Assembly (NCBI GenBank): GCA_044221335.1
Contig: JBGAPI010000027.1
Location: 1-64,000 of the forward strand
DNA: 64,000 bases
Direction: 5' to 3'
Source of the DNA: JBGAPI01 sp044221335
GTDB taxonomy: Bacteria; Pseudomonadota; Gammaproteobacteria; Xanthomonadales; Ahniellaceae
Under the pieces are notes generated by a model. It did not search any database. It was not told the DNA's origin and saw only the letters and a list, made by a program, of their open reading frames with translations. Positions 35,295 to 43,627 of the stretch are shown here, piece after piece. Position 1 is the first letter of the stretch; each line of letters starts with the position of its first letter. Position numbers and translations under genes: made by a program.

Positions 35295-35807
35295 TCAGCG
35301 CCGAGCGTCGAGCACCTTGTTCCACTCGGCGACCTGGGTCGCCATCTTGGCGAGCAGCGCCGAGGCGTCGCCGCCGATGCGGATCGAGGCCATCTTGTCG
35401 CCACCGCGGATCTGGTTGACGATGGCCTGGTCGGCCGCGCCGACGACCGCGCCAAACACGGTGTGCTTGCCGTCGAGCCACGCGGTCGGCACGTGGGTGA
35501 TGAAGAACTGCGAGCCGTTGGTGCCAGGACCGGCGTTGGCCATCGACAGGATGCCGGGCTTGTCGTGCTTCAGCGCCGGCGTGCACTCGTCGCCGAAACG
35601 ATAGCCGGGACCGCCGCGACCGCTGCCTTCCGGGCAACCGCCCTGGATCATGAAGTCCGGGATCACGCGGTGGAAGACGAGATTGTCGTAATAGCCGCGC
35701 TGCGCCAGATTGACGAAGTTCGCCACCGTCAGCGGGCACTGGTCGGCGAACAGGTTGAGGTGGATCACGCCGCGAGCGGTGGTGATTTCGGCGGTCAACT
35801 GGGTCAT
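35295..35807 (-). CDS. ppiB: Peptidyl-prolyl cis-trans isomerase (cyclophilin type)
   Basis: 170 aa with no signal peptide, so cytoplasmic. Cyclophilin active-site residues are visible in FHRVIPDFMIQGG, MANAGPGTNGSQFFIT and the late histidine and tryptophan region (WLDGKHTVFG). It speeds proline isomerisation in protein folding. AGGAG lies eight bases before the ATG. It sits between a REP doublet and a tandem REP array, and no operon partner is evident. Confidence 0.95.
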   Translation of the reverse strand: MTQLTAEITTARGVIHLNLFADQCPLTVANFVNLAQRGYYDNLVFHRVIPDFMIQGGCPEGSGRGGPGYRFGDECTPALKHDKPGILSMANAGPGTNGSQFFITHVPTAWLDGKHTVFGAVVGAADQAIVNQIRGGDKMASIRIGGDASALLAKMATQVAEWNKVLDARR

Positions 35808-35848
35808 GGCTAGCTCCTGATTTCGGGGGCCGCATGGTAGCCGATCGT

Positions 35849-36040
35849 GGGGCGGGCACTGCCCGCCCAGGCCGAAACGCCTCGCGATGGCGGGCGGTGC
35901 CCGCCCTGCGGGATGCCGAAATGTCTGGCGATGGCGGGCAGTGCCCGCCCTGCGGGCGGCCGAAACGTCTGGCGATGGCGGGCAGTGCCCGCCCTGCGGG
36001 CGGCCGAAACGTCTGGCGATGGCGGGCAGTGCTCGCCTTA
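35849..36040. repeat. Tandem array of REP palindromes, 44-bp period
   Basis: Repeated units of CGATGGCGGGCAGTGCCCGC followed by CCTGCGGGCGGCCGAAACGT and CTGG start at 35885, 35929, 35973 and 36017, with a fifth degenerate unit before them. The 35929 and 35973 units are identical over 44 bases. The last palindrome merges with the arsC-like stop codon (TAA in place of TAG). Confidence 0.9.
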
Positions 36041-36391
36041 CGCAGCGAACAGCTTCTCGTACAAGCCGTTGGTGAACCCGAGCACCACCTCGTCCCCGCG
36101 CACCAGCACCGGCCGCTTCACCAGCTGCGGGTGATCGCGCACCAGGACGACGAACTCCGGATCACTGGCGGCCTGCTTCCGCGGTTCCGGCAGTTGCCGC
36201 CAGGTCGTGCTCTGCCGGTTGATCAGCGCGGTCCAGCCGAGCTTCGCGGCCCAGGCCTTCAGCAGGTCGGCGGCGATCGGCTTCGCGCGGTAATCGACGA
36301 ACTCGACGGCGACACCGCGGCGCTCCAGCCATTTCAGCGCCTTCTTGGTCGTGTCGCAGTTCGCGAGGCCGTAGATCGTGACGGCGGACAT
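36038..36391 (-). CDS. ArsC/Spx-family reductase-like protein (YffB type)
   Basis: 117 aa. Thioredoxin-fold ArsC family, starting MSAVTIYGLANCDTTKKALKW. A single active-site cysteine (Cys12) is present with no second cysteine, and the family ends LVKRPVLVRGDEVVLGF. YffB/ArsC-like proteins are uncharacterised glutathione-dependent reductases; true arsenate reduction is not implied. The start overlaps the dapD stop by one base (TGATG), the conserved neighbourhood in gammaproteobacteria (dapD/dapE region). Confidence 0.88.
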   Translation of the reverse strand: MSAVTIYGLANCDTTKKALKWLERRGVAVEFVDYRAKPIAADLLKAWAAKLGWTALINRQSTTWRQLPEPRKQAASDPEFVVLVRDHPQLVKRPVLVRGDEVVLGFTNGLYEKLFAA

Positions 36392-37227
36392 CAGTCGACC
36401 CCGCGCAGCAGTTCGTTGATCCCGACCTTGGCGCGGGTCTTGGCGTCGACCTGCTTGACGATCACCGCGCAGGCCAGCGCGTACCTGCCGTCCGGACTCG
36501 GCAGCGAACCCGGCACGACGACGCTGCCGGCCGGCACGCGCCCGTAGCCGATCTCGCCGGTGGCGCGGTTGTAGACGCGGGTCGACTGTCCGAGGAACAC
36601 GCCCATGCCGATCACCGAGCCGCGCTCGACCACGAAGCCCTCGACGACCTCGGAACGCGCGCCGATGAAGCAGTCGTCCTCGATGATCGTCGGACTCGCC
36701 TGCAGCGGTTCCAGCACGCCGCCGATGCCGACGCCGCCGGACAGGTGCACGTTGCGGCCGATCTGCGCACAGGAACCGACGGTGGCCCAGGTGTCGACCA
36801 TGGTGCCCGCGCCGACATGGGCGCCGATGTTGACGAAGGACGGCATCAGCACCACGTCCTTCGCGAGATGCGCGCCGCGGCGCACGACCGCACCCGGCAC
36901 CACCCGCGCGCCGACCGCGCGGAAGGCCGCGTCATCGGCACCCTCGAAACGCAGCGGCACCTTGTCGAAGTACGGCGCCGGCGCGCCGCCCATCACCTTG
37001 TTGCCGTTGAAGCGGAACGACAGCAGCACGGCCTTCTTGAGCCATTCGTGGACCACCCAACCGGATCCGGTCGGCTCGGCGACCCGGCGTTCGCCGGACT
37101 CGAGGGCATCGAGGCAACGCTCGACGGCGGGCGACAGCGTGTCGCGGATCTCCTCGGCGCCGAGCTCGGCGCGCCGATCCCAGGCCCCCTCGATCAGGTT
37201 GCGCAGCGGGGTTTCGTCCAGGCTCAT
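36391..37227 (-). CDS. dapD: Tetrahydrodipicolinate N-succinyltransferase
   Basis: 278 aa starting MSLDETPLRNLIEGAWDRR. The N-terminal helical domain is followed by a left-handed beta-helix of hexapeptide repeats (VNIGAHVGAGTMVDTWATVGSC, IGRNVHLSGGVGIGG, split here), typical of DapD. It succinylates tetrahydrodipicolinate in the succinylase branch of lysine/diaminopimelate synthesis, downstream of asd. It overlaps glnD by four bases (ATGA), so map-glnD-dapD-arsC-like is a coupled operon. Confidence 0.96.
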   Translation of the reverse strand: MSLDETPLRNLIEGAWDRRAELGAEEIRDTLSPAVERCLDALESGERRVAEPTGSGWVVHEWLKKAVLLSFRFNGNKVMGGAPAPYFDKVPLRFEGADDAAFRAVGARVVPGAVVRRGAHLAKDVVLMPSFVNIGAHVGAGTMVDTWATVGSCAQIGRNVHLSGGVGIGGVLEPLQASPTIIEDDCFIGARSEVVEGFVVERGSVIGMGVFLGQSTRVYNRATGEIGYGRVPAGSVVVPGSLPSPDGRYALACAVIVKQVDAKTRAKVGINELLRGVD

Positions 37228-39872
37228 GTCGTCTTCCTGCGGGTGGGGCCACCGTCGATCTCGTGGCGGATCTGCGCGGCGAGCGCGTCGCAGACTTCGG
37301 GACGCAGCGCGCTGCCGTCGGCCTCGGACAGCACGAAGAAGTCCTCCACGCGCTCGCCGAAGGTGGCGATCCGCGCATCGTGCACGCGCAGCGCACAGGC
37401 GCGAAATGCCTGCGCGACATGAGCGAGGATGCCGGGGCGGTCGGAGCAGACCAGCGCGAGCTGGGTGCGGCCGGCGGCGGTCGAGAACTCGGTGCGGGTG
37501 GGAATGCGGAAGTGCTGCTGCCGGCGCGACAGCGCGCGCCGCGCAGGCGGAAGGTCGAGCTCGGCCTTCGACAGCTCGGACGACAGCCGCGCCACCAGCT
37601 CGGCCGCGCGTTCGCGGTCGGTCAGGCGCTCGCCGTCGGCATCGAGCACCAGGAAGGTGTCGAGCGAATAGCCGTCGCGCGAGGTCGCGATGCGGGCGTC
37701 GAGCACCGACAGGTGGAAGCGGTCGAGCACCGCCGTCAGCGTGGCGAACAGGCCGTCGCGGTCCGGCGAGTACACGAACACCTCGGTGGCACCGCGCTCG
37801 CCGGCATCGCGCAGCGCGATCAGCGGCAGTTCGTCGGCGCCGACCGCGAGGATCTCGCTGCTCTGCCACGCGATCTGCTCCGGCGTGTAGCGCAGGAAGG
37901 ACTCCTCGGGATACGCCGCCCACAGCGCCTCGACGCGGGCCTCCGCGATGCCCTGCCGCAGCAGCAGCGCGAGCGCGAGCGCGCGGGTCTCGGCGCGGCG
38001 CTCGCTGGCATGGACCGGGTGCTCGAGGCCGCGACGCAGCACGTAGCGGGTCGCGGCATGGAGATCGGCGAGCAGCCGGTCCTTCCAGGAATTCCACAGC
38101 TTCGGGCTGGTGCCGCGGATGTCGGCGACGGTCAGCAGGTACAGCAGGTCGAGGCGCTCGTGTTCCGACACCGTGGTCGCGAAGCGGTGCACGACCTCGG
38201 GATCGCCGATGTCGTTCTTCTGCGCGGTGACCGACATCAGCAGATGCTGGCGCACCAGCCAGGCGACCCGCTCGGCGTCGCCGACCGACAGGCCGAGACG
38301 GCGGCAGAAGGTCAGTGCATCGATCTCGCCGAGCTCGGAATGGTCGCCGCCCCGCCCCTTGGCGATGTCGTGGAAGAGCCCGGCCAGCAGCAGCAGCTCG
38401 GGCTTGCGCAGGCGGAGATAGAGGCTGTGCGCCAGCGGGAAGTCGATCGCCGCCCGCGCGGCCGCGTAGTTCCGGATGTTGGCGATCACCGCCAGCGTAT
38501 GGCGATCGACGGTGTACACGTGGAACAGGTCGTACTGCATCCGCCCGCTGACCTGGGCGAAGGCCGGGATCAGCGCCGACAGCACCCCTAGGCTCGCCAT
38601 CCGGCCGAAGGCCGAGGCGACGTCGCCGTGGTGGCGGCAGATCGCGAGGAACTCTGCGAGCGCGCCGTCGTCTCCGGCGAGGCGGCTGCCGGCGAGACGG
38701 AGGCCGCGGTCGAGTCCCGCCAGCAGGCTGGAGCGCGGACCGGCGAGCTCGGGATGGTCGAGCAGCACCCGGAACATCCGAACCATCGCCGCCGGCTGCT
38801 CGACCAGCAGAACGTCGTCGCGCGCCGCCAGCCAGCGGCCGATGGCGACGAAGTCGCGGTCGATCTCGGTCGGCGTCTCGGCCGGCTCGTCGGCCTCGAC
38901 GAAACGCTGCAGGAGGCGTTCGTTGCAGGCCGCGATGGCGTGGGCGGCGCGGAAGTAGGCCTGCATCAGCTGCTCGACGGCGAGGCGGTCGGAGCGTTCG
39001 TCGCGATGGCCGAAGCGTTCGGCGAGACTGCGCTGGTGTTCGAACAGCAGGCGCTCCTCCGGTCGCCCGGCGAGCGCGTGAAGTCCGAAGCGATAGCGCC
39101 ACAGGAGGCGCCGCGCGCGGACGAGGTCTTCGTACTCCTCGACCGAGAGCCAGCCCAGCTCGACCAGTCCCTCGGCGCGGCCGACGCCGTAGCGCTGTCG
39201 CGCGATCCACAAGGGCACGTGCAGGTCGCGCAGCCCGCCGGGCCCTTCCTTCAGGTTCGGCTCGAGATTGGACGCCGTGTCGTGGAAGCGCGCATGCCGC
39301 GCGGCCTGCTCGGCGCGCTTCGCGGCCTCGAAGTCGGCCGGCGCCCAGACGTCGCGCAGCGCGACGCTCATCGCCGTGAACAGCTTCGCGCTGCCGCCGA
39401 GCAGCCGCGCCTCCGACAACGTGGTGACCACGGTGAGGTCCGCGGCGGCGCCGACGCACTCGGCGACCGTGCGCACGGCATGGCCGAGCTTGAAGCCGCA
39501 GTCCCACAGCGCGGCGAAGAAGGCCTCGACCTGCGCGGCGCGCTCGGCCACCGGGGTCGCCTCGACCAGGACCAGCAGGTCGAGGTCGGACTGCGGGAAC
39601 AGTTCGCCACGGCCGAAACCACCGGTGGCGATCAGCGCCGCGGCGTCGTTCGGCAGGCCCGTCGCCTTCCAGCAGTCGACGCAGACGCGATCGATCGTCG
39701 CGGTGCGTTCGCGCACCAGTTCCTCGACTTCGCCGCCGTCGAACAGGCGCTGCGCGAGTCCCTCGTCGTAGGCCTTGAGGCGGGCGCGGCGCGCGGCCGG
39801 CTTGTCGCTGCTCGACGTCCAGTCGAAGGACAGCGGCTCGGCGGTAGCCGCAGACGCCGCAACCGCATTCAT
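37224..39872 (-). CDS. glnD: [Protein-PII] uridylyltransferase / uridylyl-removing enzyme
   Basis: 882 aa. The nucleotidyltransferase domain carries GGFGRGELFPQSDLDLL, followed by the PII-uridylyltransferase middle domain (DTASNLEPNLKEGPGGLRDLH), an HD hydrolase domain (LFHDIAKGRGGDHSELG) and two C-terminal ACT domains that sense glutamine. It modifies PII proteins according to nitrogen status. It overlaps map by one base and dapD by four. Placement between map and dapD is normal for Xanthomonadales. Confidence 0.97.
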   Translation of the reverse strand: MNAVAASAATAEPLSFDWTSSSDKPAARRARLKAYDEGLAQRLFDGGEVEELVRERTATIDRVCVDCWKATGLPNDAAALIATGGFGRGELFPQSDLDLLVLVEATPVAERAAQVEAFFAALWDCGFKLGHAVRTVAECVGAAADLTVVTTLSEARLLGGSAKLFTAMSVALRDVWAPADFEAAKRAEQAARHARFHDTASNLEPNLKEGPGGLRDLHVPLWIARQRYGVGRAEGLVELGWLSVEEYEDLVRARRLLWRYRFGLHALAGRPEERLLFEHQRSLAERFGHRDERSDRLAVEQLMQAYFRAAHAIAACNERLLQRFVEADEPAETPTEIDRDFVAIGRWLAARDDVLLVEQPAAMVRMFRVLLDHPELAGPRSSLLAGLDRGLRLAGSRLAGDDGALAEFLAICRHHGDVASAFGRMASLGVLSALIPAFAQVSGRMQYDLFHVYTVDRHTLAVIANIRNYAAARAAIDFPLAHSLYLRLRKPELLLLAGLFHDIAKGRGGDHSELGEIDALTFCRRLGLSVGDAERVAWLVRQHLLMSVTAQKNDIGDPEVVHRFATTVSEHERLDLLYLLTVADIRGTSPKLWNSWKDRLLADLHAATRYVLRRGLEHPVHASERRAETRALALALLLRQGIAEARVEALWAAYPEESFLRYTPEQIAWQSSEILAVGADELPLIALRDAGERGATEVFVYSPDRDGLFATLTAVLDRFHLSVLDARIATSRDGYSLDTFLVLDADGERLTDRERAAELVARLSSELSKAELDLPPARRALSRRQQHFRIPTRTEFSTAAGRTQLALVCSDRPGILAHVAQAFRACALRVHDARIATFGERVEDFFVLSEADGSALRPEVCDALAAQIRHEIDGGPTRRKTT

Positions 39873-40666
39873 CAGGGGATGACTTCCCCGGCGCCCAGCG
39901 TCAATACGTCGAAGCCGTCCTCGGTGACGGCGATCGTGTGTTCCCACTGCGCCGACAGCTTCTGATCGCGGGTCACGACGGTCCAGCCGTCCGGCAGCAG
40001 CCGCGTGTGGCGCGTGCCCTCGTTGACCATCGGCTCGATCGTGAAGGTCATGCCGGGCACCAGGCGCACGCCCTCGCCGGGGCGGCCGTAGTGCACGACC
40101 TGCGGATCCTCGTGGTAGATCCGGCCGATGCCGTGGCCGCAGTATTCGCGCACCACCGAGAAGCGGTTGGCCTCGACGAAGCTCTGGATCGCGTGGCCGA
40201 TGTCGCCCAACGTCGCGCCCGGGCGGACGACCTTGATGCCGCGCCACATCGCCTCGTGGGTGGTATCGACCAGGCGCTTGCCCATCACCGTCGGCTTGCC
40301 GACGAAGTACATGCGGCTGGTGTCGCCGTGCCAGCCGTCGCGGATCACGGTGACGTCGATGTTGATGATGTCGCCGTCCTTGAGGAGCTTGCCGGGGTTC
40401 GGGATACCGTGGCAGATCACGTTGTTGACGGAGCTGCAGATGGTCTTCGGGAAGCCGCGGTAGCCGAGGTTGGCCGGGATCGCGCGCTGCACATCGACGA
40501 TGTGGCGATGGCAGATCGCGTCGAGTTCCTCGGTGCTGACGCCGGGCTTCACGTGCTCGCCGATCACGTCGAGCACCTCGGCCGCCAGGCGACCGGCCGC
40601 GCGCATCTGCTCGATCTCGGCGCGGCTCTTGACGGAAATGTTCATGCGGCGGGTGTAGTCGTCCAT
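39872..40666 (-). CDS. map: Type I methionine aminopeptidase
   Basis: 264 aa. Metal ligands are in the regions DVTVIRDGWHGDTSRMY, CGHGIGRIYHEDP, FTIEPMVNEG and SAQWEHTIAV. It removes the initiator methionine from new proteins. The family start MNISVKSRAEIEQM is at 40645. The ATG at 40666 is listed because TACAAT lies exactly six bases before it, predicting an mRNA that begins at that AUG; if translation starts at 40645 the leader would be only about 21 bases. The gene leads the map-glnD-dapD-arsC-like operon. Confidence 0.95.
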   Translation of the reverse strand: MDDYTRRMNISVKSRAEIEQMRAAGRLAAEVLDVIGEHVKPGVSTEELDAICHRHIVDVQRAIPANLGYRGFPKTICSSVNNVICHGIPNPGKLLKDGDIINIDVTVIRDGWHGDTSRMYFVGKPTVMGKRLVDTTHEAMWRGIKVVRPGATLGDIGHAIQSFVEANRFSVVREYCGHGIGRIYHEDPQVVHYGRPGEGVRLVPGMTFTIEPMVNEGTRHTRLLPDGWTVVTRDQKLSAQWEHTIAVTEDGFDVLTLGAGEVIP

Positions 40667-40672
40667 CCGCCC

Positions 40673-40678
40673 ATTGTA
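40673..40678 (-). promoter_or_regulatory. -10-like box TACAAT six bases before map ATG
   Basis: Minus-strand TACAAT, then GGGCGG, then ATG. No Shine-Dalgarno sequence is present. Confidence 0.5.
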
Positions 40679-40900
40679 GCGGGCGGCCTGGAACGCCGCC
40701 CGCCACGATCGCCCGCGTTCAGGCTATGTTTGCAACTCTTCTATCCGTCGTGCCGGCCCAGGCCGCGTCGCGGCGAACGAAGCAGCGCCGGCGCGCACCG
40801 CGAAGTCCTTGCTGCGCCTTGAATTTTCAGGAACGGGACGCATTGTCGCCGGAACGGCGCAGCGCCCGCGCGGGATCGAACCACCACAGAGCCGAGGCCC

Positions 40901-41425
40901 ATGACCGAAGAGACGAAGCCCTGTCCGTATTGCGCCGAAACGATCAAGGCCGCCGCGATCAAGTGCCGCTTCTGCGGCTCCGATCTCACCCGCCCGCCGC
41001 CGGTCGATCCCCGGATCCCGGTCGAGGAGACCGACCTGTTCGTCGGACATCCGGCGCCGCTGTATTCGGTCGGACGCTGGGTTCTCGCGATCGTGACGCT
41101 CGGCATCGCCGGCCTGGTGTTCTGGGTACAGTCGAAGTCGATCCGCTTCCGCATCACCAGCCAGCGGGTGCGGATCGAGCGCGGCCTGCTCGACAAGGAC
41201 CAGGACAACGTCGAACTGTTCCGCATCGACCATTTCGACCTCCACAAGCCGCTCGGCATGCGCCTGCTCGGCTACTGCGAGCTGCACCTGCGCTCGTCCG
41301 ACCCGTCGACGGTGAACGTGCTGCTGTACGGCATCCCCGATCTCGAGGCGCTGGCCGATCGGATGCGCGAGGCCTCGCTGACCGAGCGTCGCCGCCGCGG
41401 AGTGACCTCGATCATCGACGCATGA
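40901..41425 (+). CDS. Zinc-ribbon and bacterial PH-like domain membrane protein
   Basis: 174 aa. An N-terminal zinc ribbon (CPYCAETIKAAAIKCRFCG, Cys pairs at about residues 8/11 and 22/25) precedes one or two membrane helices (about 65-83, VGRWVLAIVTLGIAGLVFW) and a YdbS/bPH2-type PH domain (RFRITSQRVRIERGLL). Such proteins are membrane associated and of unknown function. It overlaps the EamA transporter gene by four bases (ATGA), so they are probably co-translated. Confidence 0.85.
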   Translation: MTEETKPCPYCAETIKAAAIKCRFCGSDLTRPPPVDPRIPVEETDLFVGHPAPLYSVGRWVLAIVTLGIAGLVFWVQSKSIRFRITSQRVRIERGLLDKDQDNVELFRIDHFDLHKPLGMRLLGYCELHLRSSDPSTVNVLLYGIPDLEALADRMREASLTERRRRGVTSIIDA

Positions 41426-42342
41426 GCGGCGCGAGCGACGCCGGCGCGCTCGCCCGCGCGCGCTGGCAGATCCACCTGTGCGTGGTGCTGTGGGGCTTCA
41501 CGGCGATCCTCGGCAAGCTGATCAGCCTGCCGGCCGCCGCGCTGGTGTGGTGGCGGATGCTGCTGGTCACCGCGAGCCTCGCGCTGCTGCCGCGGGTCTG
41601 GCACGGCGTCGCCGCGCTGGCGCCACGGCGGCGCTGGGCGCTGGCCGGCGTCGGCGTGGTGATCGCGCTGCACTGGCTCACCTTCTATGGCGCGATCAAG
41701 CTCGCCAATGCCTCGGTCGCGGCGACCTCGATCGCGCTCGGTCCGGTGTTTCTCGCCGTGCTCGAGCCCTTCCTGTCGCACCAGCGTTTCCGCCCTTCCA
41801 ACCTGGTCGTCGCGCTGGCGGCCGTCGTCGGCGTGGCGCTGGTGGTCGGCGGCATCCCGGCGGGGATGCGGCTCGGCCTCGCGGTCGGCGCGCTGTCGGC
41901 GCTGCTGGTCGCCGTGTTCGGCGCGCTCAACAAGCGCCTCGTCGAGGGCAGCGACGCGCTGGCGATGACCTTTCTCGAACTCGGCGCCGGAGCCGCGGCG
42001 TTGACGCTGATCGGCCCGGCGCTCTCAGTCGCCCTCCCCGGCGACGCGGCCGCCTCGCCGTTCGCGATGTTCCAGCCGCCCGGCCTGCGCGACGCCGCGC
42101 TGCTGCTCCTGCTCGCCCTCGCCTGCACGCTGTTGCCGTTCGCGCTGTCGCTGGTCGCGCTGCGCCGCCTCTCGGCCTTCGAGGCGCAGCTCGCGGTCAA
42201 CCTCGAGCCGGTCTACGCGGTGATCCTCGCGGTGCTGCTGCTCGACGAGCAGCGCGATCTCGGCGCGCTGTTCTTCGCCGGCATGGCATTGATCATCGGG
42301 GCCGTCGTCGTGCCCTGGTGGACCGGCCGAACAGCCGGCTAG
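41422..42342 (+). CDS. EamA/RhaT-family (DMT) transporter
   Basis: 306 aa, ten predicted membrane helices in two repeated EamA halves. The first half includes LCVVLWGFTAILGKLI and LANASVAATSIALGPVFLAVLEP; the second ends FEAQLAVNLEPVYAVILAVLLLDEQRDLG, the usual EamA signature. The superfamily exports or imports metabolites such as amino acids; the substrate is not predictable. It is coupled to the preceding zinc-ribbon/PH gene. A hairpin terminator follows within five bases. Confidence 0.9.
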   Translation: MSGASDAGALARARWQIHLCVVLWGFTAILGKLISLPAAALVWWRMLLVTASLALLPRVWHGVAALAPRRRWALAGVGVVIALHWLTFYGAIKLANASVAATSIALGPVFLAVLEPFLSHQRFRPSNLVVALAAVVGVALVVGGIPAGMRLGLAVGALSALLVAVFGALNKRLVEGSDALAMTFLELGAGAAALTLIGPALSVALPGDAAASPFAMFQPPGLRDAALLLLLALACTLLPFALSLVALRRLSAFEAQLAVNLEPVYAVILAVLLLDEQRDLGALFFAGMALIIGAVVVPWWTGRTAG

Positions 42343-42346
42343 AGGG

Positions 42347-42373
42347 GCGCTCGCGCCACCGCGAGGCGCTTTT
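42347..42373 (+). terminator. Probable terminator after the EamA gene
   Basis: A GC-rich stem GCGCTCGCG/CGCGAGGCGC with a one-base bulge followed by TTTT, starting five bases after the stop codon. Confidence 0.6.
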
Positions 42374-42537
42374 CTGAAGGGGCGCGGGGAGCAGCGGACC
42401 GGGGCCCGCCCGACAGGGAGGAACGTTCGGTCGTCATCTTGCCCTCCAACAAGGCCAGTCCCCCGTCGATCGGCGAACCCCCTGAGCCACGAACCGCGCG
42501 ACTTCACGTCGCGATCGATTGCTGGCGCCATTCTCCC

Positions 42538-42572
42538 CAAAACGCATCGGGCCCGCGCATGGCGGGCCCGAT
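42538..42572 (-). terminator. Terminator after secF
   Basis: Minus-strand stem ATCGGGCCCGC/GCGGGCCCGAT with a short loop, followed after GCG by TTTT. It lies 28 bases after the secF stop. Confidence 0.7.
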
Positions 42573-42599
42573 CGTTCGTTCCTGGCGGAGCGAAATGAC

Positions 42600-43610
42600 T
42601 TACGGACGACGCTCGAGCTCGGAAGTGTCCTTGGCCTTCGGCATCAGGTCGCGCTTCGACACGCCGAGCCAGAGCAGGATCGGGTTGGCGAAGAAGATCG
42701 ACGACAGCGTGCCGATCACGATGCCGACCAGCATGGTCAGGCCGAAGCCGGCGACCGCCGGGCCGCCCACCACGTACAGCGGGACCAGCGCGAGGCTGGT
42801 GGTGAAGGCGGTGATGATCGTTCGCGACAGCGTACTGTTGACGGCCTTGTTCATCACTTCGGCCGGTTCCAGCTTGCGGCCGGAACGGAAGATCTCGCGG
42901 ACGCGGTCGAACACGACGACCTTGTCGTTGATCGAATAGCCCACCACCGACAGCACCGCGGCCAGCACCGTGAGGTCGAACTCGTGGCCGATCAGCGCGA
43001 GGAAGCCGACAGTCAGCAGGGTGTCGTGGAACTCCGCCGCCACCGCCGCCACCGCGAAGCGCCACTCGAAGCGCACCATGATGTACAGCATGATGCCGAG
43101 GATCACGAACAGCACCGCGATGATGCCCTGCTCGCGCAGTTCGGCGCCGACCTGCGGACCGGCGAAGTCGGACCGCTTCAGCTTGACGTCGGGATTCTTC
43201 GCCTTCAGCGCCTTCAGCACGCTGTCGGCCAGCTGCTTGCGCTGCTGGTCGTCGGACGTCGCGACCGCGTCGCCCGCCGCCGGAGCCTTGGCATCGGTCG
43301 CAGGCGCCTTGGCGTCGCCCGTGTCGTGCGACGGACGCAGGCGGATCGCGACTTCCTTCGAGCCGCCGATCGCCTGCACCTGGGCGTCGGCATAGCCGCC
43401 GGCCGCCAGCGCCTCGCGCACCTGGCCCGCGTCGACCGGCTGCTCGTAGCTGACCTCGATCAGCATGCCGCCGGTGAAGTCGAGCGCGTAGTTGAGGCCG
43501 CGCGTCATCAGCAGGCCGACCGACGCGAGGATCAGGATCAGCGACACCACGAGGCTGGCGCGGCGCCAGCCGATGAAGTCGATGTTGCTGTTTGGATTGA
43601 AGATTTCCAT
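42600..43610 (-). CDS. secF: Protein translocase subunit SecF
   Basis: 336 aa with six membrane helices. The SecF signatures are present: FTGGMLIEVSYE in the periplasmic domain and VVGYSINDKVVVFDRVRE in helix 4. Before helix 2 the periplasmic loop contains an Ala/Asp/Lys-rich insert (about residues 100-125, SHDTGDAKAPATDAKAPAAG), longer than usual. SecF acts with SecD in proton-driven release of exported proteins. It is 17 bases downstream of secD. Confidence 0.97.
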   Translation of the reverse strand: MEIFNPNSNIDFIGWRRASLVVSLILILASVGLLMTRGLNYALDFTGGMLIEVSYEQPVDAGQVREALAAGGYADAQVQAIGGSKEVAIRLRPSHDTGDAKAPATDAKAPAAGDAVATSDDQQRKQLADSVLKALKAKNPDVKLKRSDFAGPQVGAELREQGIIAVLFVILGIMLYIMVRFEWRFAVAAVAAEFHDTLLTVGFLALIGHEFDLTVLAAVLSVVGYSINDKVVVFDRVREIFRSGRKLEPAEVMNKAVNSTLSRTIITAFTTSLALVPLYVVGGPAVAGFGLTMLVGIVIGTLSSIFFANPILLWLGVSKRDLMPKAKDTSELERRP

Positions 43611-43627
43611 GGAGAGTCCTTGATGCC

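Noticed and set aside
35849..36040. The tandem repeat array as a possible CRISPR
   Set aside because: There are no unique spacers: the whole 44-base unit is repeated, it is a known REP palindrome, and there are no cas genes.
36038..36391. The ArsC-family gene as an arsenate reductase
   Set aside because: It lacks ars neighbours and fits the YffB/Spx-like branch that is usually found near dapD/dapE.
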